Origin: Prochlorococcus sp. AG-347-O22
Lineage (GTDB): Bacteria; Cyanobacteriota; Cyanobacteriia; PCC-6307; Cyanobiaceae
Assembly: GCA_003278845.1 (NCBI GenBank)
Contig: QCCX01000002.1
Span: forward strand, 1 to 64,000
Length of the DNA: 64,000 bases
Direction: 5' to 3'
Shown: positions 27,548 to 36,126 of the stretch, piece by piece
Numbering within the stretch: the stretch's first letter is position 1
Layout of the letters: each line of letters begins with the position of its first letter
The notes under the pieces: generated by a model
Told to the model about the DNA's origin: nothing
Databases searched by the model: none
Seen by the model: only the letters and a program-made list of their open reading frames with translations
Translations under genes and position numbers: made by a program

Positions 27548-27812
27548 CTTCTAATGAAGGATCTTCTTCAGCTTTATAATCTTCCTTTTCTCCCATAAGT
27601 GCTGAAAGTTCTTCTTCTTCTATTGTACTAATCTCTTGTGAATCTCCATCTTTTTCTGCAACGAGTCTACCTGTATTTTCGAGCCAAGATAGTAGATCGG
27701 GTTCCTCTCTTAGTGGCAACACAGGAGCTGGATCATCTCTGTGATAGCAAGTTAAAGCAGGATTGACTTCAGAAATGTCGTCCAATCTAAGTTTTAATTT
27801 ATTTGAATCCAT
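27531..27812 (-). CDS. DUF3134 family small acidic protein
   Basis: This is a 93-residue protein of the cyanobacterium-specific DUF3134 family. The conserved block NPALTCYHRDDPAPVLPLRE leads to LLSWLENTGRLVA, and a strongly acidic C-terminus follows (EEEELSALMG, then an Asp/Glu-rich end). I chose the ATG at 27812 because it begins MDSNKLKLRL, where the family usually starts; the frame extends upstream to 27857 without similarity. It has no membrane segment. It overlaps mraY by 17 bases and diverges from the small membrane-protein gene at 27867. The function is unknown. Confidence 0.82.
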   Translation of the reverse strand: MDSNKLKLRLDDISEVNPALTCYHRDDPAPVLPLREEPDLLSWLENTGRLVAEKDGDSQEISTIEEEELSALMGEKEDYKAEEDPSLEDDWED

Positions 27813-27866
27813 TAAAGATTTTGTTCTATATATAAGATAATACATAATGATGCACACTTAAAAACT

Positions 27867-28061
27867 TTGTTTGATAAAGGAAATTTAAAATACTTTTTTA
27901 TCTGGCTAATTTCATTGTTGCTGTCTGGATTATTAAAACTTATTGGATATTTGAATCCAAATCTTTTAATAATTAATAACTTTCTTCTCTTATTACTAGT
28001 TTTTGGTCCAGCTCTTTTAGTTACAATAGTATTAGTCTTTAAAAAGTATTCAAATTCTTAA
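27867..28061 (+). CDS. putative small membrane protein
   Basis: This 64-residue ORF is dominated by two hydrophobic segments, about residues 9-28 (YFFIWLISLLLSGLLKLIGY) and 36-58, with a basic C-terminus (KKYSNS). That suggests a two-helix hairpin membrane protein. The only in-frame start I can offer is TTG at 27867, with no clear ribosome-binding site, so the start is doubtful. It fills most of the gap between the DUF3134 gene and argG and could be co-transcribed with argG, 37 bases downstream. I recognise no family. In A+T-rich DNA hydrophobic ORFs arise easily, so confidence is moderate. Confidence 0.45.
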   Translation: MFDKGNLKYFFIWLISLLLSGLLKLIGYLNPNLLIINNFLLLLLVFGPALLVTIVLVFKKYSNS

Positions 28062-28098
28062 TTACGTCAAAAAAGTTAAATTTATGGAGCAAATTTAG

Positions 28099-29313
28099 AT
28101 GCAGCAGGTTAAAAAAGTTGTACTAGCTTATTCTGGTGGCGTGGATACGAGTGTTTGTATTCCATATTTAAAGAATGAATATGGAATTTCAGAAGTAGTT
28201 ACTTTTGTAGCAGATCTTGGTCAAGGCGAGGATTTAGAACTTATTAGGCTAAAAGCTTTAAACTCTGGTGCTTCTAAATCAATCGTTGGCAATTTAGTTA
28301 ATAGTTTTGTTGAGAGATACGCTTTTCCAGCCATTAGAGCAAACGCATTATATTTAGATAAATATCCCTTATCTACTGCTCTTGCTAGACCTTTAATTGC
28401 CGAAAATCTTGTGAATATTGCTAGAGAGATTAATGCCGATGCAGTAGCTCATGGATGTACTGGTAAAGGGAATGATCAAGTTCGTTTTGATTTAGCAATT
28501 AATGCTTTAGGTCCTGATTTAAAAATAATTACTCCTGCAAGGGAGTGGAATATGAGTAGAGAAGAGGCAATAGTGTATGGAGAAAAATTTGGTATACCTG
28601 CGCCAGTATCAAAAAAATCACCATATTCAATAGATGTTAACTTACTTGGTAGGAGTATTGAAGCAGGTATATTAGAAGACCCAATGCAAGAAGCACCTGA
28701 GGATATATTTTCGATGACATCATCAGTTGATAATTCACCTGATTCTCATCAAGATATAGAAATTGTTTTCAAAAATGGGTTTCCAGTTGGAATTAATGAT
28801 GAATTTTTAACTCCTGTAGAGATCATTCAAAAAGCAAATGATCTTGCAGGAAACCACGGTTTTGGAAGAATAGATATGATTGAAGATCGAGTAGTAGGAA
28901 TTAAAAGTAGAGAGATTTACGAAACACCTGGCCTCTTACTTTTAATCAAAGCTCACAAAGAATTGGAGAGCATAACATTAAACCCCGATGTTATCGATTT
29001 TAAAGGAATAGTGGAAAAAAAATGGGGTCAATTAGTTTATCAAGGTTTTTGGTTTGGACCTCTTAAAGAAAGTTTAGATGCATTTATATCATCTACTCAA
29101 ACTTCAGTTAATGGCAGAGTAAAGATTAGGCTTTATAAGGGGAACGCAATAGTCATTGGTAGAGTGTCGGAAAATAATTCACTTTACAGAGAAGATTTGG
29201 TAACTTACGGCAAAGATGATGTCTTTAATCATTCTTTAGCAGAGGGTTTTATTTATATGTGGGGTATGTCTAATAAAATTTGGGCTGAGTTAAATTCAAA
29301 AACAAAAGATTAA
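28099..29313 (+). CDS. argG: argininosuccinate synthase
   Basis: It joins citrulline and aspartate, with ATP, to form argininosuccinate, the substrate of ArgH (encoded at 358-1737). The PP-loop nucleotide-binding motif YSGGVDTS is at residues 11-18. [14 protein letters not shown] near 118-131 and [15 protein letters not shown] near 175 are further family signatures. The 404-residue length is standard. It starts with an ATG directly before [13 protein letters not shown]. It converges on rpsF with only three bases between the stops. Confidence 0.98.
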   Translation: MQQVKKVVLAYSGGVDTSVCIPYLKNEYGISEVVTFVADLGQGEDLELIRLKALNSGASKSIVGNLVNSFVERYAFPAIRANALYLDKYPLSTALARPLIAENLVNIAREINADAVAHGCTGKGNDQVRFDLAINALGPDLKIITPAREWNMSREEAIVYGEKFGIPAPVSKKSPYSIDVNLLGRSIEAGILEDPMQEAPEDIFSMTSSVDNSPDSHQDIEIVFKNGFPVGINDEFLTPVEIIQKANDLAGNHGFGRIDMIEDRVVGIKSREIYETPGLLLLIKAHKELESITLNPDVIDFKGIVEKKWGQLVYQGFWFGPLKESLDAFISSTQTSVNGRVKIRLYKGNAIVIGRVSENNSLYREDLVTYGKDDVFNHSLAEGFIYMWGMSNKIWAELNSKTKD

Positions 29314-29316
29314 CAT

Positions 29317-29778
29317 TTAAGATTCTGCATTTTCTTTAGTTTCAGCTTCATCTTTGCTTGAATTTGATGAATCTGCACTTGCGACTGGTTCTTTTTCTTT
29401 AGTTTCAACTTTTGCATCTGGATTATCTTTATTTTCTGTTCCAGATGTATTTTTGTTCGAAGGTCTTGGGGTTGGTAAAGGGCCCTCTTGTTTAACAGTC
29501 ATGTATCTAATAACATCCTCACTTAGTCTCATTGCTTTTTCAATTTTGAAGATATGTTGCCCGTCACCTTGATGACTTAGTTGTACGTAAATACCTTCTC
29601 TATGTTTTGTTATTTGATAGGCTAATCTTCTCTTGCCTCTCATTTGACTATCAAGAATAGTACCGCCAAATTCTTCTAAAAGCTTGTTGTATTTATCAAT
29701 GTGATTAGTTACTTCATCTTCCGCAATGTCTGGGCGGAGGATATACATGGTTTCGTAATAAGATTGTTGATCGTTCAT
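29317..29778 (-). CDS. rpsF: 30S ribosomal protein S6 with long C-terminal tail
   Basis: S6 binds the central domain of 16S rRNA together with S18. The core (about residues 5-105) carries [11 protein letters not shown], the GKRRLAYQI block and the closing [13 protein letters not shown]. At 153 residues it is about 45-50 longer than the core family. The excess is a disordered-looking tail rich in Lys, Glu, Ser, Asn and Ala (for example [16 protein letters not shown]). The frame opens at TTG 29790, but the ATG at 29778 fits cyanobacterial S6, which begins a few residues before YYET. ssb and rpsR are not adjacent, unlike in many bacteria. It follows aroE on the same strand. Confidence 0.95.
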   Translation of the reverse strand: MNDQQSYYETMYILRPDIAEDEVTNHIDKYNKLLEEFGGTILDSQMRGKRRLAYQITKHREGIYVQLSHQGDGQHIFKIEKAMRLSEDVIRYMTVKQEGPLPTPRPSNKNTSGTENKDNPDAKVETKEKEPVASADSSNSSKDEAETKENAES

Positions 29779-29881
29779 AGTTTCAGACAAGGTCTTTGGC
29801 TCATGAATTGATGTGATGAGCGTCTGTTCATTACTTACGATACATTACGATAGGCAATTTCTTGATAAGTAGGATCATTTT

Positions 29882-30742
29882 TTAAAGATATTTTTTTAGT
29901 GCGTCATTCATTACATGAAAAGGTACTTCTAAACCATCTGTCCAAAATGATAAGGATTTTATTCCTTGGGCAACAAGCATTTCTAAACCATCTATAGTCA
30001 TGCATCCTTTTTTGGCGCAAAATTTCAATAAAGTAGTTGGGGCAGGATTGTATATTAAATCGTAAACAATTGTTTGCGAGTTAAGAGATTTCCAAAATGC
30101 TTCGCCATATGGAATTACATTATCTTCATATTTAGTGGTTTTCATCCCTGCTGGTGTTGTATTTACAATCAAATCTGCTTCACGAATTAAAATTTGAGCT
30201 TGATCATCACTATTCAAAAAACCCTCCAGTTGAATTTGATTATCAAAGTTTTTTATTAATTCATCTAGTGATGATTTATTACGTGATATTACTGAAATTG
30301 TTGAAAGATTTAAATTTATTAAACCTTGAATAACAGATCTTGCTGCACCCCCGGAGCCAAGAACAATTGATTTTTTCTTTGCTAAGTTTAAATTTTTTAA
30401 TGGATAAATAAATCCTTCTACATCGGTATTAGTTGCGCTCCATTGTTTTTCAGAATTTAATTTCAGGGTATTAATTGCTTTAAGTTTGTTAGCAATAGGG
30501 GAGATTTCACTACAAAGGTTAAATACTTTTTCTTTGTGTGGAATTGTAATGTTTAAACCTTTGCAATTAATCTTTTTAAAAGAATTAAGAACTAATTCTA
30601 GATCTTCATCTTTACAGGGTACAGCAATATAGATTAAATCTAAGCCTAAATATTGAAGGGCAGCATTTTGCATAATTGGGGACAATGAATGGCTTACTGG
30701 ATTGCCAATTAATGCGATGAAAGATGTCTTACTTGAAATCAT
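29882..30742 (-). CDS. aroE: shikimate dehydrogenase (NADP+)
   Basis: AroE reduces 3-dehydroshikimate to shikimate. The substrate domain carries GNPVSHSLSPIMQNAAL near residues 13-29 and NITIPHKEKV near 65, with the catalytic lysine. The Rossmann part has VLGSGGAARSV near 130, and VNTTPAGM and DGLEMLVAQG come later. I chose the ATG at 30742 (MISSKTSFIALIG), giving 286 residues; the frame runs to 30787 but the extra residues have no family similarity. It diverges from dnaK across about 117 bases. The first pathway enzyme, DAHP synthase, is encoded near 39 kb. Confidence 0.95.
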   Translation of the reverse strand: MISSKTSFIALIGNPVSHSLSPIMQNAALQYLGLDLIYIAVPCKDEDLELVLNSFKKINCKGLNITIPHKEKVFNLCSEISPIANKLKAINTLKLNSEKQWSATNTDVEGFIYPLKNLNLAKKKSIVLGSGGAARSVIQGLINLNLSTISVISRNKSSLDELIKNFDNQIQLEGFLNSDDQAQILIREADLIVNTTPAGMKTTKYEDNVIPYGEAFWKSLNSQTIVYDLIYNPAPTTLLKFCAKKGCMTIDGLEMLVAQGIKSLSFWTDGLEVPFHVMNDALKKYL

Positions 30743-30859
30743 GTTTAGAATTTTAACCCTAAAAGTAATGGTCTGTTCGGGAACCACACCCCGTCTTTGA
30801 GTAACAATAATGACGACAATGACCGATTATGGAGAATAACAAATAAAAAGAATTTACCC

Positions 30860-32767
30860 ATGGGTAAGGTAGTAGGAATTGATTTAGGAACAACAAATAG
30901 TTGTGTCGCTGTAATGGAAGGTGGTAAGCCTACTGTAATAGCAAATGCTGAGGGTTTCAGAACTACTCCATCAGTTGTTGCATATACAAAAAATCAAGAT
31001 CAGCTTGTTGGACAAATTGCAAAACGACAAGCTGTAATGAACCCTGAAAATACTTTTTATTCTGCAAAACGTTTTGTTGGTAGAAGAGTTGATGAAGTTA
31101 ATGAAGAATCTAAAGAAGTTAGCTATTCTGTTGAAAAATCTGGTTCTAGTGTCAAATTAAAATGTCCTATTTTGGATAAACAGTTTTCTCCTGAAGAGGT
31201 GAGTTCTCAAGTTTTAAGAAAGTTAGCAGATGATGCAGGTAAATATCTTGGTGACAAAGTTACTCAGGCTGTAATTACAGTTCCAGCTTATTTTAATGAT
31301 TCCCAAAGACAGGCTACGAAAGATGCTGGAAAGATTGCAGGTTTAGAAGTTCTCAGAATCGTTAATGAGCCAACTGCTGCGGCTTTAGCATATGGTTTGG
31401 ATAAAGAAAATGAAAAAATTCTTGTTTTTGATTTAGGGGGAGGTACATTTGACGTTTCAGTTATTGAAGCTGGTGATGGAGTAACTGAAGTTCTATCTAC
31501 ATCTGGAGATACACATTTAGGTGGTGATGATTTTGATAGATGCATCGTAGATCACTTAGCCAATACTTTTAAATCTAATGAGGGAATTGATCTCAGACAA
31601 GATAAGCAAGCTTTGCAAAGATTGACTGAAGCTGCAGAAAAGGCAAAAATAGAGCTCTCAAATGCTACGCAAAGTGAAATAAATTTACCTTTTATCACAG
31701 CGACGCCTGAAGGGCCAAAACATTTGGATTTGAACCTTACTAGAGCAAAGTTCGAGGAATTAGCAGCTTCTTTAATTGATAGGTGTAAGACCCCAGTTGA
31801 GAGAGCTATAAGTGATGCAAAAATTTCTACTAGTGAAATTGATGAAGTTGTTATGGTTGGAGGCTCATCTAGAATTCCTGCTGTTTTAGATTTAGTTAAA
31901 AAAATAATTGGTAAAGAACCAAATCAAACTGTTAATCCTGATGAAGTAGTAGCTGTTGGAGCAGCAATTCAGGGGGGAGTTTTAGCAGGAGAAGTTAAAG
32001 ATATTTTGTTGCTCGACGTTACTCCACTTTCTCTAGGTGTAGAGACTTTAGGGGGAGTAATGACAAAAATGATAAATCGAAATACTACAGTACCCACGAA
32101 GAAATCTGAAACATATTCAACTGCTGTAGATGGTCAAACAAATGTTGAAATACACGTTTTACAAGGTGAAAGAGAAATGGCTTCTGATAATAAAAGCTTA
32201 GGAACTTTTAGATTGGATGGTATACCTTCAGCACCAAGAGGCGTTCCGCAAATTGAAGTTACATTTGATATCGATGCAAACGGTATTCTTAGTGTTACTG
32301 CTAAAGACAAAGGAAGCGGTAAAGAACAAAGTATTTCTATTACTGGTGCTTCAACTCTATCTGATAATGAGGTAGATAAAATGGTAAAAGATGCTGAATC
32401 AAATGCATCTGCAGATAAAGAAAAAAGAGAAAAAATCGATTTAAAAAATCAAGCTGAAACACTTGTCTACCAGACAGAAAAGCAACTTGGTGAATTAGGA
32501 GACAAAATTGATGCTGCAGCAAAGTCTAAAGTTGAAGAAAAAAGTAATGCTTTAAAAGAAGCAACTTCAAAAGAAGATTATGAATCAATGAAAAAACTTC
32601 TTGAAGAACTTCAACAAGAACTTTATGCAGTTGGTTCATCTGTTTATCAGCAACCAGGTAATCAGCCACCATCACCTGGCGCTGCCGGCGGTCCTGATCA
32701 GAGTGATTCAAGCGAAAAAGATGGAGATGATGTAATTGATGCAGACTTTACTGAAACAAAAGATTAA
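30860..32767 (+). CDS. dnaK: Hsp70 chaperone DnaK
   Basis: This is the main Hsp70 chaperone, an ATP-driven folding machine working with DnaJ and GrpE. The 635-residue protein starts at the ATG giving [15 protein letters not shown]; the TTG-initiated upstream extension at 30797 is not conserved and is left out. Signatures are IDLGTTNS (7-14), [12 protein letters not shown] near 195 and VGGSSRIP near 340. The substrate-binding domain includes [11 protein letters not shown] and the lid helices. The C-terminus has the acidic DDVIDADF end typical of DnaK. Cyanobacteria carry several dnaK genes; this one looks like the dnaK2-type housekeeping copy. I saw no CIRCE element upstream. Its stop overlaps the convergent FAD oxidase gene by four bases. 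Confidence 0.97.
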   Translation: MGKVVGIDLGTTNSCVAVMEGGKPTVIANAEGFRTTPSVVAYTKNQDQLVGQIAKRQAVMNPENTFYSAKRFVGRRVDEVNEESKEVSYSVEKSGSSVKLKCPILDKQFSPEEVSSQVLRKLADDAGKYLGDKVTQAVITVPAYFNDSQRQATKDAGKIAGLEVLRIVNEPTAAALAYGLDKENEKILVFDLGGGTFDVSVIEAGDGVTEVLSTSGDTHLGGDDFDRCIVDHLANTFKSNEGIDLRQDKQALQRLTEAAEKAKIELSNATQSEINLPFITATPEGPKHLDLNLTRAKFEELAASLIDRCKTPVERAISDAKISTSEIDEVVMVGGSSRIPAVLDLVKKIIGKEPNQTVNPDEVVAVGAAIQGGVLAGEVKDILLLDVTPLSLGVETLGGVMTKMINRNTTVPTKKSETYSTAVDGQTNVEIHVLQGEREMASDNKSLGTFRLDGIPSAPRGVPQIEVTFDIDANGILSVTAKDKGSGKEQSISITGASTLSDNEVDKMVKDAESNASADKEKREKIDLKNQAETLVYQTEKQLGELGDKIDAAAKSKVEEKSNALKEATSKEDYESMKKLLEELQQELYAVGSSVYQQPGNQPPSPGAAGGPDQSDSSEKDGDDVIDADFTETKD

Positions 32768-33846
32768 TAAAGGTAATTTTTAACTTCATTAGCAACCCAT
32801 TTAGAACAAGCCGGAGCCAGTAAAATTCCATTTTTATAAAAACCTGTACATATAATTAGCCCATCTTCAAGATTTTTCATTATTGGAGAAGGTTCACCAT
32901 CTGGTCTTGACCTTATTCCAAACCATTTTCTAGAAATTTTTCCTTTCATCAGCCAATTTGGTTTTTTATCGAGAAAATTTGTAAGTTTTTCGAATGTATT
33001 TTCTTCTGGCTTAGTACTATATTCATCAGTTGATCCAATAATTAGCTTATTGTTCGATTTTGGAATTATATTTTTACCATTTATGTTGAATTGTTTTGGC
33101 AGCATTAATAAATCAACTTCTGCATCATTTATCTCAATTTCTATAGCTTGACCTAAAACAGGTTTTAATTTGATGTTGTGAGATAGGCTACCTATTAAAT
33201 CAATCGCTTTTAGTGAATTACACAAAATAACCATGTCAGATTTGATGTTTTCATTATTCCTTGTTGTAGAAATCCATTGATTGTTTGATTTTCTTATTTT
33301 TATTATTTTTTCTCGCAAATAATTTACTTTTTTATCTTTTAGATATTGATCTAATGTTTGAAGTAAAGAAAAAGGATTTATTCTTCCATCTTTGAACGAG
33401 ATCATTCCTTTTATATTTGTTGCTTGGAAGGCTTTATTAATATTCTTGATAAATATTGAGTCTCTTTCTAAAATTCGCAAGTTTTGATCATTATTTTCAT
33501 AAACAAATTTCTCTAATTTTTTAAACTTTTCTTCATCTGTAGTTAGTTGTATTAATGGTTTTTCGATATTTAATTCACAATTAAATTTTTGCAGGAATGT
33601 AATCCATTGTGGCCATAATTCAATGCTCTGTTTCCTGAGATCCCAGCTTCTACCTCTTCTTTTTTGATACATATTACCCATTAGTAAGCCTAAAGCTGCA
33701 TTGCTACTATTTTGGTGTTGAGCTGGATCTATTATCGTTACCTCGAAACCTAATTCTGATAATTCTAAGGCGTTAAATTTTCCAATAATCCCTGATCCAA
33801 TAATAACTATGTGTGCTTTTTGAAAATTTTCTTTTAAGCTTTTCAT
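32764..33846 (-). CDS. FAD-dependent amino-acid oxidase, ThiO/DadA-like
   Basis: This is a 360-residue flavoprotein of the DAO superfamily. The FAD-binding dinucleotide fold is at residues 12-40 ([10 protein letters not shown], ending in a conserved acidic position before [12 protein letters not shown]). The late family motif is present as [14 protein letters not shown], followed by [12 protein letters not shown] near the C-terminus. Glycine oxidase (ThiO, supplying iminoacetate for the thiazole of thiamine) is the most likely role in a cyanobacterium, but D-amino-acid dehydrogenase-like activity cannot be excluded. No other thiamine gene is nearby. It is convergent with dnaK and diverges from purU, 48 bases away. 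Confidence 0.78.
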   Translation of the reverse strand: MKSLKENFQKAHIVIIGSGIIGKFNALELSELGFEVTIIDPAQHQNSSNAALGLLMGNMYQKRRGRSWDLRKQSIELWPQWITFLQKFNCELNIEKPLIQLTTDEEKFKKLEKFVYENNDQNLRILERDSIFIKNINKAFQATNIKGMISFKDGRINPFSLLQTLDQYLKDKKVNYLREKIIKIRKSNNQWISTTRNNENIKSDMVILCNSLKAIDLIGSLSHNIKLKPVLGQAIEIEINDAEVDLLMLPKQFNINGKNIIPKSNNKLIIGSTDEYSTKPEENTFEKLTNFLDKKPNWLMKGKISRKWFGIRSRPDGEPSPIMKNLEDGLIICTGFYKNGILLAPACSKWVANEVKNYLY

Positions 33847-33894
33847 TGATATATTAGATATACTTGCTTATTTGACTTAATAGTTAAAGATTTT

Positions 33895-34749
33895 TTGGAA
33901 CATCCTTCAATTATATTCAAAATTGTTTGTCCCGATCGTCCTGGTCTTGTAAGTCTACTTACAAGTTGGATTTCAAATTATGGTGGCAACATAAAACATT
34001 CTGATCATCATACAGATCAAGATGCAGGATTATTTCTTAGTCGAATTGAATGGAAAAGTAACAATGAATTTTTTAATAGAGATGAAATTTATAAAGAATT
34101 TGAAAAAATTGCAGATGAAGTAAATGGAAAATTTAACGTAAATTATTCAGATGAAATTCCAAATGTTGCTATTTTCGTGAGTAAACAAAATCATTGTTTG
34201 ATTGATTTACTTTGGCGAGTAAGAAATGGAGAACTCAAAATGAAAGTCCCGTTAATAATTTCAAATCATTCTGATCTTGAAATTATTGCAAATGACTTTA
34301 ATGCAAAATTTGTTCATATAGATACCTTTAAAACTGATAAATCTATTGTTGAAGATCAATTTTTACATTTATTAAAAGAATATGAAATTGATCTCGTTGT
34401 ATTAGCTAAATATATGCAAATTTTGAGTAACTCTTTTTTAAAAAAGTTTTCTTCAATAATAAATATTCATCATTCTTTCTTACCTGCATTTAAGGGCGGG
34501 CAACCATATCATCGAGCTTGGAAGAGAGGCGTTAAATTAATCGGTGCTACAGCTCACTATGTTACTGAAGATCTTGATGAAGGGCCGATAATTGAGCAAT
34601 GCACAGTTAATGTAAGTCATAGGGATGAAGTTGACGATTTGATTAGAAAAGGAAGAGATATTGAAAGAATAGCTTTAGCAAGAGCAGTTAGATTACATCT
34701 GAATCATCAAGTATTTGTTTATAACAGCAAAACTGCTGTTTTTGATTGA
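33895..34749 (+). CDS. purU: formyltetrahydrofolate deformylase
   Basis: PurU hydrolyses 10-formyl-THF to formate and THF, balancing one-carbon pools and feeding formate-dependent purine synthesis. Residues about 5-85 form an ACT domain (IVCPDRPGLVSLLTSWI at the start, HTDQDAGLFLSRIE after). Residues about 90-284 are the formyltransferase-type hydrolase with YMQILS, the active-site INIHHSFLPAF and the aspartate in THYVTEDLDEGP-like sequence (here AHYVTEDLDEGPII). The frame starts with TTG at 33895; no ATG lies near the conserved N-terminus, so TTG is probably real. A terminator-like hairpin is embedded in the last codons. It is convergent with clc, nine bases apart. Confidence 0.95.
   Translation: MEHPSIIFKIVCPDRPGLVSLLTSWISNYGGNIKHSDHHTDQDAGLFLSRIEWKSNNEFFNRDEIYKEFEKIADEVNGKFNVNYSDEIPNVAIFVSKQNHCLIDLLWRVRNGELKMKVPLIISNHSDLEIIANDFNAKFVHIDTFKTDKSIVEDQFLHLLKEYEIDLVVLAKYMQILSNSFLKKFSSIINIHHSFLPAFKGGQPYHRAWKRGVKLIGATAHYVTEDLDEGPIIEQCTVNVSHRDEVDDLIRKGRDIERIALARAVRLHLNHQVFVYNSKTAVFD
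34723..34745 (+). terminator. probable intrinsic terminator inside the 3' end of purU
   Basis: A seven-base stem (AACAGCA/TGCTGTT) with a four-base loop is followed at once by T's (34739-34743). It overlaps the last purU codons and sits just before the convergent clc gene's end. The short gene gap leaves no other room for a terminator. Confidence 0.5.
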
Positions 34750-34758
34750 AGATAGTTT

Positions 34759-36117
34759 TTAGTCCTCTAATTCTATTTGTATTTGCCTTTCATAAATTGA
34801 TTCTTCATTAAAAACTCTTGCTATCAAGAAACTGGCAATGCAGCTGATTAACACAGGTTTCATTATTAATAAATTTTTTGTTAAAGCGAAAGCTAAAAAC
34901 ATTGCGGTAATTGGTGTTCGCGAACATCCTGCTACGAAAGCTCCCATTCCCGCAAAAATGTATGTACTTGGTGCATGTCCTGTCGCAATTTCCACCCAGC
35001 TCCCCATTATTAGTCCAATTGCCCCACCTAAAGTAAGCATTGGATAGAACAATCCTCCAGGAGCTCCAGATGCTGCAGCTAAGCCTGTCGTGATAAATAG
35101 TACTAAAACTGCTAATAAAGCAATTCCAATACTTGTATTTTGTTCAGCTATTATTTTCTGTAATTCATCTAAATTATGAAATGTACTGGGTAAACAAGAG
35201 TAGATGCTTCCTAAAATAAGTCCACAAATACTCATTTTTAAAACAAATTTATTTTTATACCACTTTTTCCCAAGATTTTGCATAAACAAAACATATCTGC
35301 TGTACAATTCTGCAAATATTCCAATAATTATTCCTAGTAAAACTAAGTAAATAAAATCTACAGGTAAGAAAAAAACTGATGGGTCATATTCTTTTTGAAT
35401 CAAAAAACCGAGGTTAAAATCAAACCCTCCTGCTTTAGGATCTAAGCCTAAGGCTTGAATAATATCAGCAGATGAATCTGCAATGAAAGTTGTAATTACT
35501 ACTAATAGCAAAATTACTGGTCTTGCAGAGTTTAATAATTCTTCTATTGCATAGACAAACCCTCCTAATGGAGCGCTAAATACTGCAGCTATTCCAGCAC
35601 CACCCCCTGCTGCTACTATTACTCTTCTAAAAGCTGTGGGAGCTTTAAGCCACTTGGCCATTTGCCAAGCTACTGATCCTCCCATTTGAACGGATGGACC
35701 TTCTGGACCCAAAGGGAATCCACTACCAATTGCAATAATTCCTGATATTAGCTTTACTAAGCCTACTTTTAAATTCATTGGAACTTTTTTATGTCTTAAA
35801 AAACCCATGATTTGACTAACTCCTGAACCTTTTGCAGCAGGTGCTATATTTTTGATCAAATATCCTGCAATAGCTCCTCCTAGAGCTCCAAAAATAGGTA
35901 AGACTGCAATAGATGGAAATTGGTCTAATAATGCTAATCTCCAATTGTTAATAAAATAGATTCCAGTTTTAAAAGATATGCTTGTAATAGAGGCTCCTAA
36001 ACCTGTTAATAAGAGCGAAAATGCAACGACTAGAGATCTTTGTTTTAATAATTTTTTGATGCTACGAGACGAATTATTACTTGTTTTTTGAATATTATCT
36101 TTTATAAAGTTTGGCAT
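34759..36117 (-). CDS. ClC-family chloride channel or H+/Cl- exchanger
   Basis: This 452-residue polytopic membrane protein of the ClC family has about 10-12 hydrophobic segments. The three selectivity motifs are recognisable: GSGVSQI near residue 98, GFPLGPEGPSVQMGG near 135-149, with the gating glutamate present in GPEGP, and GAFVAGCSRTPITAMF near 390. There are no C-terminal CBS domains, as in the short bacterial exchangers. It probably moves chloride or another small anion in exchange for protons. Whether it is a channel or an exchanger cannot be decided here, because the internal proton-glutamate position is not certain by eye. It follows acnB by nine bases on the same strand. Confidence 0.93.
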   Translation of the reverse strand: MPNFIKDNIQKTSNNSSRSIKKLLKQRSLVVAFSLLLTGLGASITSISFKTGIYFINNWRLALLDQFPSIAVLPIFGALGGAIAGYLIKNIAPAAKGSGVSQIMGFLRHKKVPMNLKVGLVKLISGIIAIGSGFPLGPEGPSVQMGGSVAWQMAKWLKAPTAFRRVIVAAGGGAGIAAVFSAPLGGFVYAIEELLNSARPVILLLVVITTFIADSSADIIQALGLDPKAGGFDFNLGFLIQKEYDPSVFFLPVDFIYLVLLGIIIGIFAELYSRYVLFMQNLGKKWYKNKFVLKMSICGLILGSIYSCLPSTFHNLDELQKIIAEQNTSIGIALLAVLVLFITTGLAAASGAPGGLFYPMLTLGGAIGLIMGSWVEIATGHAPSTYIFAGMGAFVAGCSRTPITAMFLAFALTKNLLIMKPVLISCIASFLIARVFNEESIYERQIQIELED

Positions 36118-36126
36118 AGTCCATGA

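Noticed and set aside
30743-30859. CIRCE-type operator upstream of dnaK
   Set aside because: The gap lacks the TTAGCACTC-N9-GAGTGCTAA pattern. Only a four-base CGGG/CCCG pairing is seen.
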